DNA from: Bryocella elongata
GTDB taxonomy: Bacteria; Acidobacteriota; Terriglobia; Terriglobales; Acidobacteriaceae
Direction: 5' to 3'
DNA length: 64,000 nt
Assembly (NCBI RefSeq): GCF_900108185.1
Contig: NZ_FNVA01000003.1
Span: 496,001 to 560,000, forward strand
The position numbers were made by a program, and so were the translations under genes. Under the pieces are notes generated by a model that was not told the origin of the DNA, did not search any database, and saw only the letters and a program-made list of their open reading frames with translations. Of this stretch, positions 1 through 8,602 are shown one piece after another. Each line of letters starts with the position of its first letter. Positions within the stretch are counted from its first letter, which is position 1.

Positions 1-255
1 GCCCTGGAGAGAGTTGTGCAACTCATGAAGGGCGGGTTTTCCTTCAATGCGAAGCGAGCCTTCGAGTGGAAGGGCGATATCTGGCAGCCGGGGTTTTCCG
101 ATCACCGCATCCGTGACCACGACGACTACTTGACCCACGTCGCATATATCCGCAAGAATGCGGCCAGCCTGGGCGAGGGCAAGAGGCGCTTCGACGGGGC
201 GAGCTGCACGCTGGAGTTGGCCCCGGAACCTCAGGGGCTGAAGCCCCTTGGATGA
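1..255 (+). CDS. REP-associated tyrosine transposase (RAYT), C-terminal part
   Basis: The frame is open from base 1, so the gene begins upstream of the window. The visible 84 residues contain the typical end of the IS200-like Y1 transposase domain: a VVQLMKGGFSFNAKR helix, a WQPGFSDHRIRD segment and a Y-x-x-YIRKNA helix. RAYT proteins are single-copy, domesticated relatives of IS200/IS605 transposases that act on REP hairpins. The catalytic His-hydrophobic-His motif would lie upstream and cannot be checked. The last residues and the TGA stop are encoded by, or lie just beyond, the first REP hairpin, which supports the family call. Confidence 0.8.
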   Translation, partial: ALERVVQLMKGGFSFNAKRAFEWKGDIWQPGFSDHRIRDHDDYLTHVAYIRKNAASLGEGKRRFDGASCTLELAPEPQGLKPLG

Positions 256-287
256 GGTGTCGGGTATGGCGGGGCTGAAGCCCCGCC
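233..287. repeat. Pair of REP-type hairpins
   Basis: There are two perfect inverted repeats with the same core, GGGGCTGAAGCCCC. One has arms at 233-239 and 242-248, the other at 268-276 and 279-287. The spacing and shared core are those of REP/BIME elements, and they directly follow a RAYT gene. They also lie downstream of tyrS on the minus strand, where they could act as a transcript-end hairpin. Confidence 0.75.
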
Positions 288-338
288 CCTTCAAAGCCAG
301 AAACAAAGGCAAGAAGAGCCTGAGGACACGGCCGCTGT

Positions 339-1646
339 CTACTCCCAACGCACGCGGACGGAGCGCTTACCTAGACGCAGCACCGGAGCTTCCCCCAAGG
401 CGGCGCGCAGAATCGTCTTGCCCGCAAACTTCTCGCCGTTGATCGACACGGCGTTCTCTGCGATCTTGCGCGTTGCTTCGCCCGCCGACGCTGCGAGACC
501 AGAAAGCTGCAGCAGCTTCGCCACGCGCAGCTCATCGGAGCCCTCTGCGACGAACAGGCCTTCCGTCGTGAGCGCCACACCCACCTCGGGCACATCCTCG
601 CTCACGGCACGCTGCTGGAACATCTTCGTCCAGCCTTCCGCTGCGGCCTCCGCCTCTTCCGCGGAGTGGAAGTCCTGCGTGATCGTCCGCGCGAGATTCT
701 TCTTTGCCTGCATCGGATGCAGCGTGCCTGCGGCTACCTCGGCCTTCATCGCCTCGATCTCGCTCTGCTTCAGGTCGGTGAGGTAGACCCAGTACTTCCA
801 CATCAGCTCATCGTTGATGCTCATGAGCTTGCCGTACATCTCATTCGCGGGCTCGGCGACTCCAATGGCGTTGCCGAGGGACTTTGACATCTTCTGCACG
901 CCGTCCAGGCCCTCGATGATGGGCATCATCAGGACGATCTGCGGTTTCTGGCCGGCGTCGCGCTGCAGGTCGCGGCCGCGCATCAGGTTGAACTTCTGGT
1001 CGGTGCCGCCCAGTTCCACATCGCACTCCAGCGCGACAGAGTCATAGCCCTGCACCATCGGGTAGAGCAGCTCGTGGATGTGGATCGGCTGCTCTTCCTG
1101 GAAGCGCTTGTGGAAGTCCTCACGCTCCAGCATCTGCGAGACGGTGAACTTTGCGGCCAGCTGGATCATGCCGGCCGCGCCCAGCTTGCTGAACCATTCC
1201 GAGTTGTAGCGGACCTCGGTCTTCTGCGGGTCGAGGATCTTGAAGACCTGCTCCTTGTAGGTGACCGCGTTGGCGTCGAGCTCTTCCTGGGTCAGCAGCT
1301 TGCGCGTCTGGCTCTTGCCCGTCGGGTCGCCGATGAGGCCGGTGAAATCGCCGATGAGGAAGATGACGGTGTGGCCCAGCTGCTGGAAGTGCCGCAGTTT
1401 GCGCATCAGCACGGTGTGCCCCAGGTGCAGGTCCGGCGCGGTGGGGTCGAAGCCCGCCTTGATGCGCAGCGGCACGCCCGTCTTGCGTGAGGCCTCAAGC
1501 CGTGCGGCCAGGGCATCGGGCGCCTTGGAGTCGAAGGCAGGGATCAGCTCCGCCGTGCCCTTGGCGATCAGGTCGAGCTGCTCCTCTACTGAAGCAAACT
1601 GGACGGGTGCGAACGGTTGTGGGATGGTATTGACGCTATCGGACAT
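339..1646 (-). CDS. tyrS: Tyrosyl-tRNA synthetase
   Basis: Class Ic aminoacyl-tRNA synthetase that charges tRNA-Tyr in the cytoplasm. The 435-residue protein shows a HIGH-type motif, HLGH, near residue 75, a [14 protein letters not shown] loop, a GTDQKFN tyrosine/ATP-binding segment, and the KMSKSLGN loop near residue 260. A C-terminal S4 RNA-binding domain ends the protein. The length and KMSKS (rather than KFGKT) fit the TyrZ-like subgroup. The ATG at 1646 is preferred over a TTG four codons upstream: a GGATGGA stretch lies just 5' of it. A TATACT box (1660-1665, minus strand) lies about 14 bases 5' of the ATG, implying a very short leader. It is divergent from the DUF3253 gene. Confidence 0.97.
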   Translation of the reverse strand: MSDSVNTIPQPFAPVQFASVEEQLDLIAKGTAELIPAFDSKAPDALAARLEASRKTGVPLRIKAGFDPTAPDLHLGHTVLMRKLRHFQQLGHTVIFLIGDFTGLIGDPTGKSQTRKLLTQEELDANAVTYKEQVFKILDPQKTEVRYNSEWFSKLGAAGMIQLAAKFTVSQMLEREDFHKRFQEEQPIHIHELLYPMVQGYDSVALECDVELGGTDQKFNLMRGRDLQRDAGQKPQIVLMMPIIEGLDGVQKMSKSLGNAIGVAEPANEMYGKLMSINDELMWKYWVYLTDLKQSEIEAMKAEVAAGTLHPMQAKKNLARTITQDFHSAEEAEAAAEGWTKMFQQRAVSEDVPEVGVALTTEGLFVAEGSDELRVAKLLQLSGLAASAGEATRKIAENAVSINGEKFAGKTILRAALGEAPVLRLGKRSVRVRWE

Positions 1647-1707
1647 GGTTCCATCCAAAAGTATAGAGAACCGGGCGTCTCAAGTCCCGGTCCGAAGAGA
1701 ACAAGGC

Positions 1708-1968
1708 GTGAACGATCCCAGGTTGAAGCTGAAGAATGCGATCCGGACGCTGCTGGACGAACGCGGCGACGGCAAGACGATCTGTCCCAGCGAAGCTGCC
1801 CGGGCCGCCGCGGGCTCGGACAAACGCGGCGACTGGGAACCCCTGATGCCCACCGTCCGCGAGGCCGCGGTGGCCCTTGCGGCTTCGGGAGAGATCGTCA
1901 TTACCCAGCAGGGCGAGCCCGTAGATGGCCGCACGGCAAGGGGTCCCATCCGCCTGCGACGCAGCTGA
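1708..1968 (+). CDS. DUF3253 family small protein
   Basis: An 86-residue protein. It contains the family pattern GDGKTICPSEAARA near the N-terminus, then WEPLMPTVREAAVALAASGEI, and ends with QGEPVDGRTARGPIRLRR. These proteins are winged-helix-like and usually called S-adenosylmethionine tRNA ribosyltransferase-associated or simply DUF3253; no activity is established. I chose the GTG at 1708 because homologous sequence begins there and an AAGG lies just upstream. The longer open frame to the left is antisense to tyrS and not credible. Confidence 0.85.
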   Translation: MNDPRLKLKNAIRTLLDERGDGKTICPSEAARAAAGSDKRGDWEPLMPTVREAAVALAASGEIVITQQGEPVDGRTARGPIRLRRS

Positions 1969-2075
1969 GACACGCGCTCCGGCGATCCCTCCTCTGGGAG
2001 GCAATGATCTTGTTCGAAGTCTCCTGACAGATTCGTGCGTTGCTGCCGCCTATACTGCCTCGCAGGAGCCCTGCC

Positions 2076-2516
2076 ATGGACGTTGAGCGAGCACGCGCCA
2101 TCCTGCTCAAGCTGCCACACGTCGTCGAGACCATGCAATGGGGCGACAACCTCGTCTTCTGGGTGGGCGACAAGGCCATCGGCGGCAAGATGTTCGCGCT
2201 GATCAATCTCAGCCCCGACGCACAAGGGGCGGTCAGCTTCGCTGCCGGACCGGAGCGCTTCGCCGAGCTCGTCGAGATCGAAGGCTTCCGCCCGGCGCCC
2301 TACTTCGCTCGCATCCACTGGGTGGCGGCGGAGCACTGGGATCTTCTGCGTCCCACGGAGTGGCAGACTGAGTTCGCCAATGCCCACAACATCGTCCACG
2401 CGAAGATGCCGAAACGTGTGCGCGAACTTCTGCTGCTCCCCGTGACGCAGCAGAAGAAGCTCATCGTGGAGGGGCGCAAGAAGGCGGCCCAGAAGGCGGC
2501 AAGAAAGAAAAGCTGA
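2076..2516 (+). CDS. MmcQ/YjbR family protein (DUF419)
   Basis: A 146-residue protein of the MmcQ/YjbR family, a CyaY-like fold with a double-wing DNA-binding-like surface; the biochemical role is unknown. The family pattern is clear: an N-terminal [18 protein letters not shown] segment, a hydrophobic [14 protein letters not shown] strand, [11 protein letters not shown], and a C-terminal helix. The ATG at 2076 has an AGGAG seven bases upstream; an in-frame CTG/TTG further left has none. The last 20 residues are almost all Lys, Ala and Arg, a basic tail that could add nucleic-acid affinity. It converges on purK. Confidence 0.87.
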   Translation: MDVERARAILLKLPHVVETMQWGDNLVFWVGDKAIGGKMFALINLSPDAQGAVSFAAGPERFAELVEIEGFRPAPYFARIHWVAAEHWDLLRPTEWQTEFANAHNIVHAKMPKRVRELLLLPVTQQKKLIVEGRKKAAQKAARKKS

Positions 2517-2560
2517 AGGTCTTGCTTGCGCTTGCGCCAGGCTGGTTCCACCTGCAAGAG

Positions 2561-2639
2561 TGTGTCATTTCGACCGGAGCAGGACAGTCCCAAGGCAGGC
2601 GCAGACTGCAGGTCCCTCGGCTTCGCTCGGGATGACACA
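2561..2639. repeat. MITE/REP-like dispersed element with inverted ends
   Basis: A 79-bp non-coding element bounded by perfect 8-bp inverted ends, TGTGTCAT at 2561 and ATGACACA at 2632. Its right part contains CTTCGCTCGGGATGACA. Close relatives of that part recur at 12583-12607 and 35064-35090. On the minus strand it translates as the [12 protein letters not shown] peptide, a familiar false ORF of acidobacterial genomes. It lies between the converging yjbR-like gene and purK. Confidence 0.65.
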
Positions 2640-2649
2640 TCCTCGGCAA

Positions 2650-3747
2650 CTAGACGAAGGTCTCGCTGTCGTTCAGTCGCCGCTCCCACTCCGCGATCGT
2701 GGCCTTGTGCTCGGCGAAGCAGGTGAGGTGCCCGACCTTGCGGCCAGGCCGCGCGGCCTTGCCGTAGTCGTGGCGGAAGAGCTCTGGGAACTTTGCCGTC
2801 TCTTCCAGCGAAGGCATGCTGCCAATGCAGTTCAGCATCACCGTCGGCCGGCTGGTGGTTGCGCCGAGCGAGAGACCAAGCTCCGAGCCGGCGATGGCGC
2901 GCAGGTGGTTCGCGAACTGCGAGGTCTCCGAGCCTTCGATCGTCCAGTGGCCGGAGTTGTGCACGCGGGGCGCCATCTCGTTGGCGATGAGGGTGCGGCC
3001 TGCGGCGAAGAACTCCACCGTGAGCACACCGACATACTGCAGCGCGGTGAGCAGCTTGCTCAGGTGGGATTCTGCCAGCGACTGCAACTCAGCGTCGAGC
3101 CACGGCGCTACGGACACACGCAGGATGCCTTCGCGGTGTTCGTTGTGGATGAGTGGGTAGAAGGCGATCTCGCCGGTGGTGCTGCGGGCGGCGATCAGCG
3201 AAAGCTCGCGATCGAAGGCGACCATGCCTTCGAGGATGCAGGGCGCTCCGCCGGTGTGCGCCCACGCAGCCGCAGCGTCGTCCGGATGCAGGATGCGGAC
3301 CTGCCCGCGGCCGTCGTAGCCGAGGCGGCGGGTCTTGAGGATGCTGGGAGCGCCGATCCATTCGAGCGCGGTGCGCAGGTCGCGCAGGCTGGAGACGGCG
3401 GCGTACGGCGCGGTGTCGATGCCCTGCGAGCGCAGGAAGTCCTTCTCGTAGAGGCGGTCCTGCGCGATGCGAACCGCACGAGCGTTGGGCGCGAGCTTGG
3501 GCAGGTCTTCGAGGATGGCTGCGTCGACGTTTTCGCTCTCGAGCGTGAGCACATCCACGTTCTCGGCGAAGGCGCGGACTTCGGCGCGGTCTTCGAGGTC
3601 GACCTTGTACACGGTCGCGACCTGGGAGGCGCAGTCGTTGGGCTGGCCTGCACAGAGGATGTCGATGCCGAGCGGACGGGCGGCTTCGGCGAGCATGAGG
3701 GCCAGCTGTCCGGCTCCAAGGATTCCAATGCGGGGACGAGAGCTCAT
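2650..3747 (-). CDS. purK: N5-carboxyaminoimidazole ribonucleotide synthase
   Basis: ATP-grasp enzyme that makes N5-CAIR from AIR, bicarbonate and ATP in purine synthesis. The 365-residue protein has the PurK opening [21 protein letters not shown] central ATP-grasp domain follows, with [14 protein letters not shown] (P-loop-like) and [13 protein letters not shown]. The signature [19 protein letters not shown] comes near residue 270. Its ATG shares one base with the purE stop (TGATG), so the two are probably translationally coupled; their products act in succession. Confidence 0.97.
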   Translation of the reverse strand: MSSRPRIGILGAGQLALMLAEAARPLGIDILCAGQPNDCASQVATVYKVDLEDRAEVRAFAENVDVLTLESENVDAAILEDLPKLAPNARAVRIAQDRLYEKDFLRSQGIDTAPYAAVSSLRDLRTALEWIGAPSILKTRRLGYDGRGQVRILHPDDAAAAWAHTGGAPCILEGMVAFDRELSLIAARSTTGEIAFYPLIHNEHREGILRVSVAPWLDAELQSLAESHLSKLLTALQYVGVLTVEFFAAGRTLIANEMAPRVHNSGHWTIEGSETSQFANHLRAIAGSELGLSLGATTSRPTVMLNCIGSMPSLEETAKFPELFRHDYGKAARPGRKVGHLTCFAEHKATIAEWERRLNDSETFV

Positions 3748-4301
3748 CAGGACTTCTTGCCTTTCGCGGCTGTCTTTGGGGAGACGGTCGCTTCCACACG
3801 CGGATCCGGGTCCTCCAGCACCGAGTCCGTCTGGTCGGCACGCAGTTTGGCCAGCTTCTTCGCCAGCGAAGGATCTTCAAGCGCCAGCAGAGATGCGGCG
3901 AACAGCCCGGCGTTCTTCGCGCCCGCATCGCCAATGGCGAACGTCGCGACGGGAATTCCGCCGGGCATCTGCACGATCGACAGCAGCGAGTCCATGCCGC
4001 TCAGCGCGCGCGACTGCACGGGCACGCCGAGCACCGGTAGCGCGGTCTTCGCGGCCACCATGCCCGGCAGGTGCGCTGCTCCGCCGGCCCCGGCGATGAT
4101 GGCCTTCAACCCACGGCTCGCGGCCGTCTCGGCGTAGCGAAACATCTTGTCCGGGGTGCGATGCGCCGAGACCACCTCGACCTCATGCGCGACACCCAGC
4201 TCCTCGAGCACCTTCGAGGCGTGTTCCATCGTCGGCCAGTCGCTCCTCGATCCCATAATGATGCCGACCAGCGGCTGCGTCTTCTTGGCTTTTGCAGGCA
4301 T
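3747..4301 (-). CDS. purE: N5-CAIR mutase
   Basis: Converts N5-CAIR to CAIR, the step after PurK. The 184-residue protein carries the class I PurE motifs [27 protein letters not shown] (catalytic His in SAHR) and [17 protein letters not shown]. Class I PurE works with PurK, which is the next gene. A tail of about 25 Lys/Asp/Pro-rich residues extends beyond the usual end. The ATG at 4301 is the natural start; a TTG 15 codons upstream would add only basic residues. Confidence 0.96.
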   Translation of the reverse strand: MPAKAKKTQPLVGIIMGSRSDWPTMEHASKVLEELGVAHEVEVVSAHRTPDKMFRYAETAASRGLKAIIAGAGGAAHLPGMVAAKTALPVLGVPVQSRALSGMDSLLSIVQMPGGIPVATFAIGDAGAKNAGLFAASLLALEDPSLAKKLAKLRADQTDSVLEDPDPRVEATVSPKTAAKGKKS

Positions 4302-4536
4302 GGATATCTTGCGTGGGCTCTTTCTCCGGGAGCCGACTTGCTGCAACGCAGGTCAGTCAGGCCGGGTGTGTCACAGATCGTAGCCGATCAGAAATTCGAG
4401 GCGAAGCGGGCAATCAAACCCGTGCGAGCGGTAGCGTACCGCCGCGCGAGGTACATTCTGACTTCATTGTAGGGATTGGCGTCTCAGAAACGAAAATGCC
4501 TGGCGCTGTCGCGCTTCTCAGGGCATGACCAGGCGA

Positions 4537-4959
4537 TTATTCGCCGGAGGTGGGATCAGGGACATCGGGTACCGCGGAGGGCCCGACGGGGGCGGCGAGG
4601 GCGGCAGCAACGTCCTCTGCCGTGGCGGCAGCCTCCACGTGCCGGCGAAGCCGGGTGCGATCCAGCTCGGAAAGCTTCAGGAACGACATCGCCGCCTCCT
4701 TGCCTTCGACCCGGACGATCCGGGTCTCGACATAAATGGGGTGCTCGGGAACGCAGATTGTGAGCTGGCCCGAGAGCCACACCTCCAGCACGTCCTGAAA
4801 GGAACCCAGGATGCCCGATTCGCTGACATTCAGCGAGTATCCAGCGACCCGGCCTTCGGAGGAGTTGAAGACGAGCGGTAACCCCACAGTCGCGCGGACG
4901 GCTCGCGGAATCAGCCGGATGGGGGGCGAGCCGAACGGTCTCATCATCACAACCGCCAT
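4537..4959 (-). CDS. PilZ domain protein
   Basis: A 140-residue protein whose first 100 residues resemble a PilZ domain, the usual cyclic di-GMP receptor. RLIPRAVRATVGLPL supplies the Arg-rich first motif, and NVSESGILGSF about 25 residues later supplies the second, with Asn in place of the usual Asp. The last 35 residues are Ala/Pro/Asp-rich and probably disordered. No membrane segment or partner domain is seen. It lies between purD and purE on the same strand, so it may be co-transcribed with purine genes. Binding of c-di-GMP is inferred from the motifs only. Confidence 0.75.
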   Translation of the reverse strand: MAVVMMRPFGSPPIRLIPRAVRATVGLPLVFNSSEGRVAGYSLNVSESGILGSFQDVLEVWLSGQLTICVPEHPIYVETRIVRVEGKEAAMSFLKLSELDRTRLRRHVEAAATAEDVAAALAAPVGPSAVPDVPDPTSGE

Positions 4960-5053
4960 GGAGTCGTCGCCTTTCTAACGCTGAGCAGGAGAATACAGCT
5001 TAGGCCCGTGCCGGTCTTCTATCGGCAACCATAGAAGGTTGTTTCGAATCGGG

Positions 5054-6433
5054 TCAGTGGCGAAGTCGGGTCATATGATCGATACGTCGCTGTATGAGTG
5101 CTTTTGTTCCAATGTCGGCCCGATGGAAGAACGGCCCCGGAATCGTAGCGATCACCTGCTCGGCGACGAGCTCTGCCGCGGCCAATGTCTCCGCCGTCGC
5201 CACTACCGCTACCGTCCGCGAACCTGTGCCGACGAGTATGCCATCCACCTCATCGACAGCACCCAGATAGAGTTGAGCGCTGCCCGGAATCTGCTCCGGT
5301 AAACGCACCTGGTCCCCCTTGCGAGGTGCTTCAGGATAACCCTCCGGTACGACATATTTGCAGACGCTCGCCAGCTGCGAGAACTCAACAGTAACGTCTG
5401 CGAGGCCTTGGCGTGCGATCGCCCGGCAGATCGCGACGAAATCGCTTTCCAGCAGGGTCAGCAGGTTGAGGCACTCGGGATCGCCAAAGCGGGCGTTGTA
5501 CTCAATGAGGCGCACACCATCGCGCGTCGCCATGAACCCGCCGTAGAGGATGCCCTGGTAGGGCGCGCCGCATTCCGCGGCCAGCGCTGCCGCCACCTGC
5601 TCGTTGATCTTCCGCGCTGCGGTGATGTCGTCCGCGCGAAGGAACGGCAGGGAGTGGTCGGCGTCGGAGTACGTACCCATGCCGCCGGTGTTGGGGCCCT
5701 TGTCGCCTTCGAAGGCGCGTTTATGGTCCTGCACGGCAGGCATGTGCGCGAGCGTGCGGCCATCGCAGAAGCTGATGAGCGAAAACTCTTCGCCTTCAAG
5801 CTTCTCTTCGACGACGAACGGATGACCGAGAGCCGCAAGCTCACGGCAGAAGGCCAGCGACTCCTCGAGAGAGTGCAGATGGTCGCCGCAGACCTTCACA
5901 CCCTTGCCGCCCGCAAGGCCATCGTCCTTGATGACGTGCTGACCGTCCCATTGCCGTAGCACGGCGGTCAGGTCGCCTTCATCGGCAAGGAACTCCGCAG
6001 CATCGAAGCGCTGGAAGAACGGATTGCCCGGGATGCCATACTTCGCGAGCAGCTCGCGGGTGAAAGCCTTTGAGCTCTCGATGCGTGCGAGCGACTGCGT
6101 GGGCCCCACCGTGGGTATGCCCGCTGCCCACAGCGCATCGGCCGTGCCCACAGCCAAAGGAGCTTCAGGGCCAATGATCGCGAGCGTCGCGCCGTGTTCC
6201 TTTGCAAAGGCCGCAATCGGCGCTGCGATACTCATGCTTCCCACGGCGTAGGAGGAGCACAAGCGAGCGATGCCCGGGTTGCGAGCTGAGCCAAAGCAGA
6301 TCAGCTTCGGCTGCGGCGAAGAGCGTGCGAGGGCCTCGGCGATCGCATGTTCGCGCGCGCCGGAGCCCACAATCAGGATGATTTCGTTCGATGCGGAAGG
6401 AGTCATTGCGTAGGCACTTCGATCTGGAGCCAT
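5054..6433 (-). CDS. purD: Phosphoribosylamine-glycine ligase
   Basis: GAR synthetase, the second step of de novo purine synthesis. The 459-residue protein starts with the PurD pattern LIVGSGAREHAIAEALARS. An ATP-grasp domain follows, with HVIKDDGLAGGKGVKV and the signature YNARFGDPE near residue 300. A C-terminal domain completes the normal length. The ATG at 6433 shares its A with the purC TGA stop. An alternative ATG at 6406 would remove nine poorly conserved residues; neither has a good ribosome-binding site, so coupling to purC favours 6433. Confidence 0.96.
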   Translation of the reverse strand: MAPDRSAYAMTPSASNEIILIVGSGAREHAIAEALARSSPQPKLICFGSARNPGIARLCSSYAVGSMSIAAPIAAFAKEHGATLAIIGPEAPLAVGTADALWAAGIPTVGPTQSLARIESSKAFTRELLAKYGIPGNPFFQRFDAAEFLADEGDLTAVLRQWDGQHVIKDDGLAGGKGVKVCGDHLHSLEESLAFCRELAALGHPFVVEEKLEGEEFSLISFCDGRTLAHMPAVQDHKRAFEGDKGPNTGGMGTYSDADHSLPFLRADDITAARKINEQVAAALAAECGAPYQGILYGGFMATRDGVRLIEYNARFGDPECLNLLTLLESDFVAICRAIARQGLADVTVEFSQLASVCKYVVPEGYPEAPRKGDQVRLPEQIPGSAQLYLGAVDEVDGILVGTGSRTVAVVATAETLAAAELVAEQVIATIPGPFFHRADIGTKALIQRRIDHMTRLRH

Positions 6434-7443
6434 CAGGACTGGAGGGAGCGAGCTCGCTCGGCTATAGCGATGAGATCTTCGAGGTGGCTTTGCACGGTGG
6501 CGTCAACGGGGCGGAGATCGGGGACGAACGCCTCGCCGGTGATGCGCTCGAAGAGCTGGATGTACCGGGAGGCGAGCTCTGCAATCAGCCCATCGGGAGG
6601 CGTAGGCAGCACCGCATCCTTGTACGGATCGCAGCGCTCGCGGAACCACAGCCGGAAGAACTCCTTGTCGATCATGTCCGGCTCGCGGCCTTCACTCACG
6701 CGCTGCGCATACGAGTCAGCGATCCAGTAGCGGCTGGAGTCGGGCGTGTGTACCTCATCGATTAGCAGGATCTCGCCTTCAGGCGTGACGCCGAACTCGT
6801 ACTTCGTATCCACGAGGATCAGCCCATGCTCGGCTGCGGTCTTCTGCCCGAACGCAAAAAGCTCCAGCGCGACGCGCGACGTGTGCTCCCACTCGGCTGC
6901 CGTGAGCCAGTTTTCGGCCAGGATCTCCGCCGGAGTGATGGGGCGGTCGTGCGTGGCTTCCTTGGTCGTGGGTGTGATGATGGCGTGCGGTAGCGGTTGG
7001 TTCTTCGCCATGCCGTCGGGCAGCGTCAGATCGCCAAAGCTGCGCTCGCCCGCGTTGTACTTGGTCCAGATGCTGGTGTCAGTAGAGCCCGTAAGATAGC
7101 CGCGCACGACGAACTCGATGGGAAGCACGCGGCACTTGCGGGCCAGCAGAGCATTGGCGTGCAGCGCAGCGACGACGTGATTGTTCGCGATGTGCCTGGT
7201 CTGCTCAAACCACCACAGCGACGTGCGGTTGAGCACCTGACCCTTGTAAGGAATCGCGCCGAGGTTGCGATCGAAGCCTGACTGACGATCGGTGGTGATG
7301 AGCAGCAGATTGCCCGGAAGCTCGGGCGCGAGGTCGTAGGTGTCGCGCACTTTGCCGGTGTACTTCGTGCCAAGCTCTAGGCTCGAGCTGGTGAGGCAAT
7401 GCGGGATGGCGGCGATGAGATCGGCCTGCGTGAGCTTCGACAT
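6433..7443 (-). CDS. purC: SAICAR synthetase
   Basis: Condenses CAIR with aspartate to SAICAR. The 336-residue protein has the nucleotide-binding opening KYTGKVRDTYDL and TDRQSGFDRN. VVRGYLTGSTDTSIW comes mid-sequence, followed by the signatures LVDTKYEFGV and LIDEVHTPDSSRYW. It is longer than the roughly 240-residue E. coli form and matches the long form seen in many other bacteria and yeast. It starts directly after the purM stop (TAA then ATG) and overlaps purD by one base. Confidence 0.97.
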   Translation of the reverse strand: MSKLTQADLIAAIPHCLTSSSLELGTKYTGKVRDTYDLAPELPGNLLLITTDRQSGFDRNLGAIPYKGQVLNRTSLWWFEQTRHIANNHVVAALHANALLARKCRVLPIEFVVRGYLTGSTDTSIWTKYNAGERSFGDLTLPDGMAKNQPLPHAIITPTTKEATHDRPITPAEILAENWLTAAEWEHTSRVALELFAFGQKTAAEHGLILVDTKYEFGVTPEGEILLIDEVHTPDSSRYWIADSYAQRVSEGREPDMIDKEFFRLWFRERCDPYKDAVLPTPPDGLIAELASRYIQLFERITGEAFVPDLRPVDATVQSHLEDLIAIAERARSLQS

Positions 7444-8487
7444 TTACACCTCACCTACAAGCGCGGTGTGCTCCAGGCCAGCTTCCACCTTGCCAATCTT
7501 CCAGACATGGAACGGAGCGAAGGCGTCGCGCAGCGCTTCGAGCTGTCCTGCGGGCGCGATCACGGCGAGTCCGACGCCCATGTTGAAGACCTTGTGCATC
7601 TCTTCGCGGTCCAGCTCGCCGAGCTTCTGCATCATCGCGAAGATGGCCTGCGGTTCCCAAGCATGCACGTCGATGCGAGCTCCTAAGCCCTTAGGAAGGA
7701 TGCGCGGCGTGTTCTCCACGAGCCCGCCGCCGGTGATGTGTGCCATGCCCTTGATGGGAATGCGTGCGTCGAGTGCGCGACGAATGGGCGTCACGTAGTT
7801 CGCATGCGGAGCGAGCAGCACCTCGGCCAGCGTCTTGCCGCCAAGCTCCTTGGGGGCGTCGTGAATGCCATGCTTCGCGACATCGAACAGCAGCTTTCGC
7901 GCCAGCGACCAGCCGTTGGTGTGCAGACCGGAGCTCTGCACGCCGTACACGACGTCGCCTTCGACGATGCTCTCGCCCGTCAGCACCTCATCGCGCTCGA
8001 CGATGCCGGTGACGAAGCCGACTACGTCGAGGTCGCCCTTCGCATAGACCGAGGGCATCTCTGCGGTCTCGCCACCAACCAGCGAAATACCGGCTTCGCG
8101 GCAAGCATCGGCCATGCCGCTGACCAGCTGCTCAATCTGCGCGGGGTCGACGTGATGCACGCCGACATAGTCGAGGAAGGTCAACGGGCGTGCGCCCATC
8201 ACCGCGATGTCACCCGCGACGGCGGCGACGAGATCGCGGCCAAGGTCATCGAACTTACCGGCCATCACGCTGACCAGCGTCTTGGTGCCGACGCCGTCGG
8301 TGCTCTGCACCATCACGGGATCGCGATACTGCGCGAGCGCGTCCTTGAGCGAGAAGAGCGTGCCGAACGAGCCAAGGCCCGTGAGCACAGCGGGAGAATG
8401 CGTGCTCGCAGCATGCGAGCGAATGCGTCGAACGGCCTCGTTACCGGCCTCAATATCAACGCCTGCGGATTTGTAGTCGATGGGCAT
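7444..8487 (-). CDS. purM: Phosphoribosylformylglycinamidine cyclo-ligase (AIR synthetase)
   Basis: Closes the imidazole ring, giving AIR. The 347-residue protein shows the PurM core: GLGSFGTLF, QSTDGVGTKTLVSVMAGKFDDLG, AGDIAVMGARPLTFLDYV and the later GGGLVENTPRIL. The ATG at 8487 is the conserved start. The longer frame to the left only reads through the heptamer repeat at 8495-8529. No clear Shine-Dalgarno is present. It is followed without a gap by purC. Confidence 0.97.
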   Translation of the reverse strand: MPIDYKSAGVDIEAGNEAVRRIRSHAASTHSPAVLTGLGSFGTLFSLKDALAQYRDPVMVQSTDGVGTKTLVSVMAGKFDDLGRDLVAAVAGDIAVMGARPLTFLDYVGVHHVDPAQIEQLVSGMADACREAGISLVGGETAEMPSVYAKGDLDVVGFVTGIVERDEVLTGESIVEGDVVYGVQSSGLHTNGWSLARKLLFDVAKHGIHDAPKELGGKTLAEVLLAPHANYVTPIRRALDARIPIKGMAHITGGGLVENTPRILPKGLGARIDVHAWEPQAIFAMMQKLGELDREEMHKVFNMGVGLAVIAPAGQLEALRDAFAPFHVWKIGKVEAGLEHTALVGEV

Positions 8488-8494
8488 AGGAGAC

Positions 8495-8529
8495 AGTGAA
8501 TAGTGAGTAGTGAGTAGTGAGTAGTGAAG
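8495..8529. repeat. Five tandem 7-bp repeats (AGTGAGT type)
   Basis: Five consecutive heptamers, AGTGAAT then three exact AGTGAGT then AGTGAAG, lie a few bases upstream of the purM start. The same heptamer family returns as an inverted pair around a terminator at 52792-52873. That suggests a mobile or replicating short motif rather than purM-specific regulation. Confidence 0.75.
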
Positions 8530-8602
8530 AAACAAGGATGAGATGGAGCTGTTCGCTCTTGCCATTAGCGAGAAGCTAAGAGCTAACGGCTAGCAGCTGC
8601 CC

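Noticed and set aside
1261..1707. Upstream extension of the DUF3253 frame
   Set aside because: It is antisense to conserved tyrS and lacks any family resemblance; the gene starts at the GTG at 1708.
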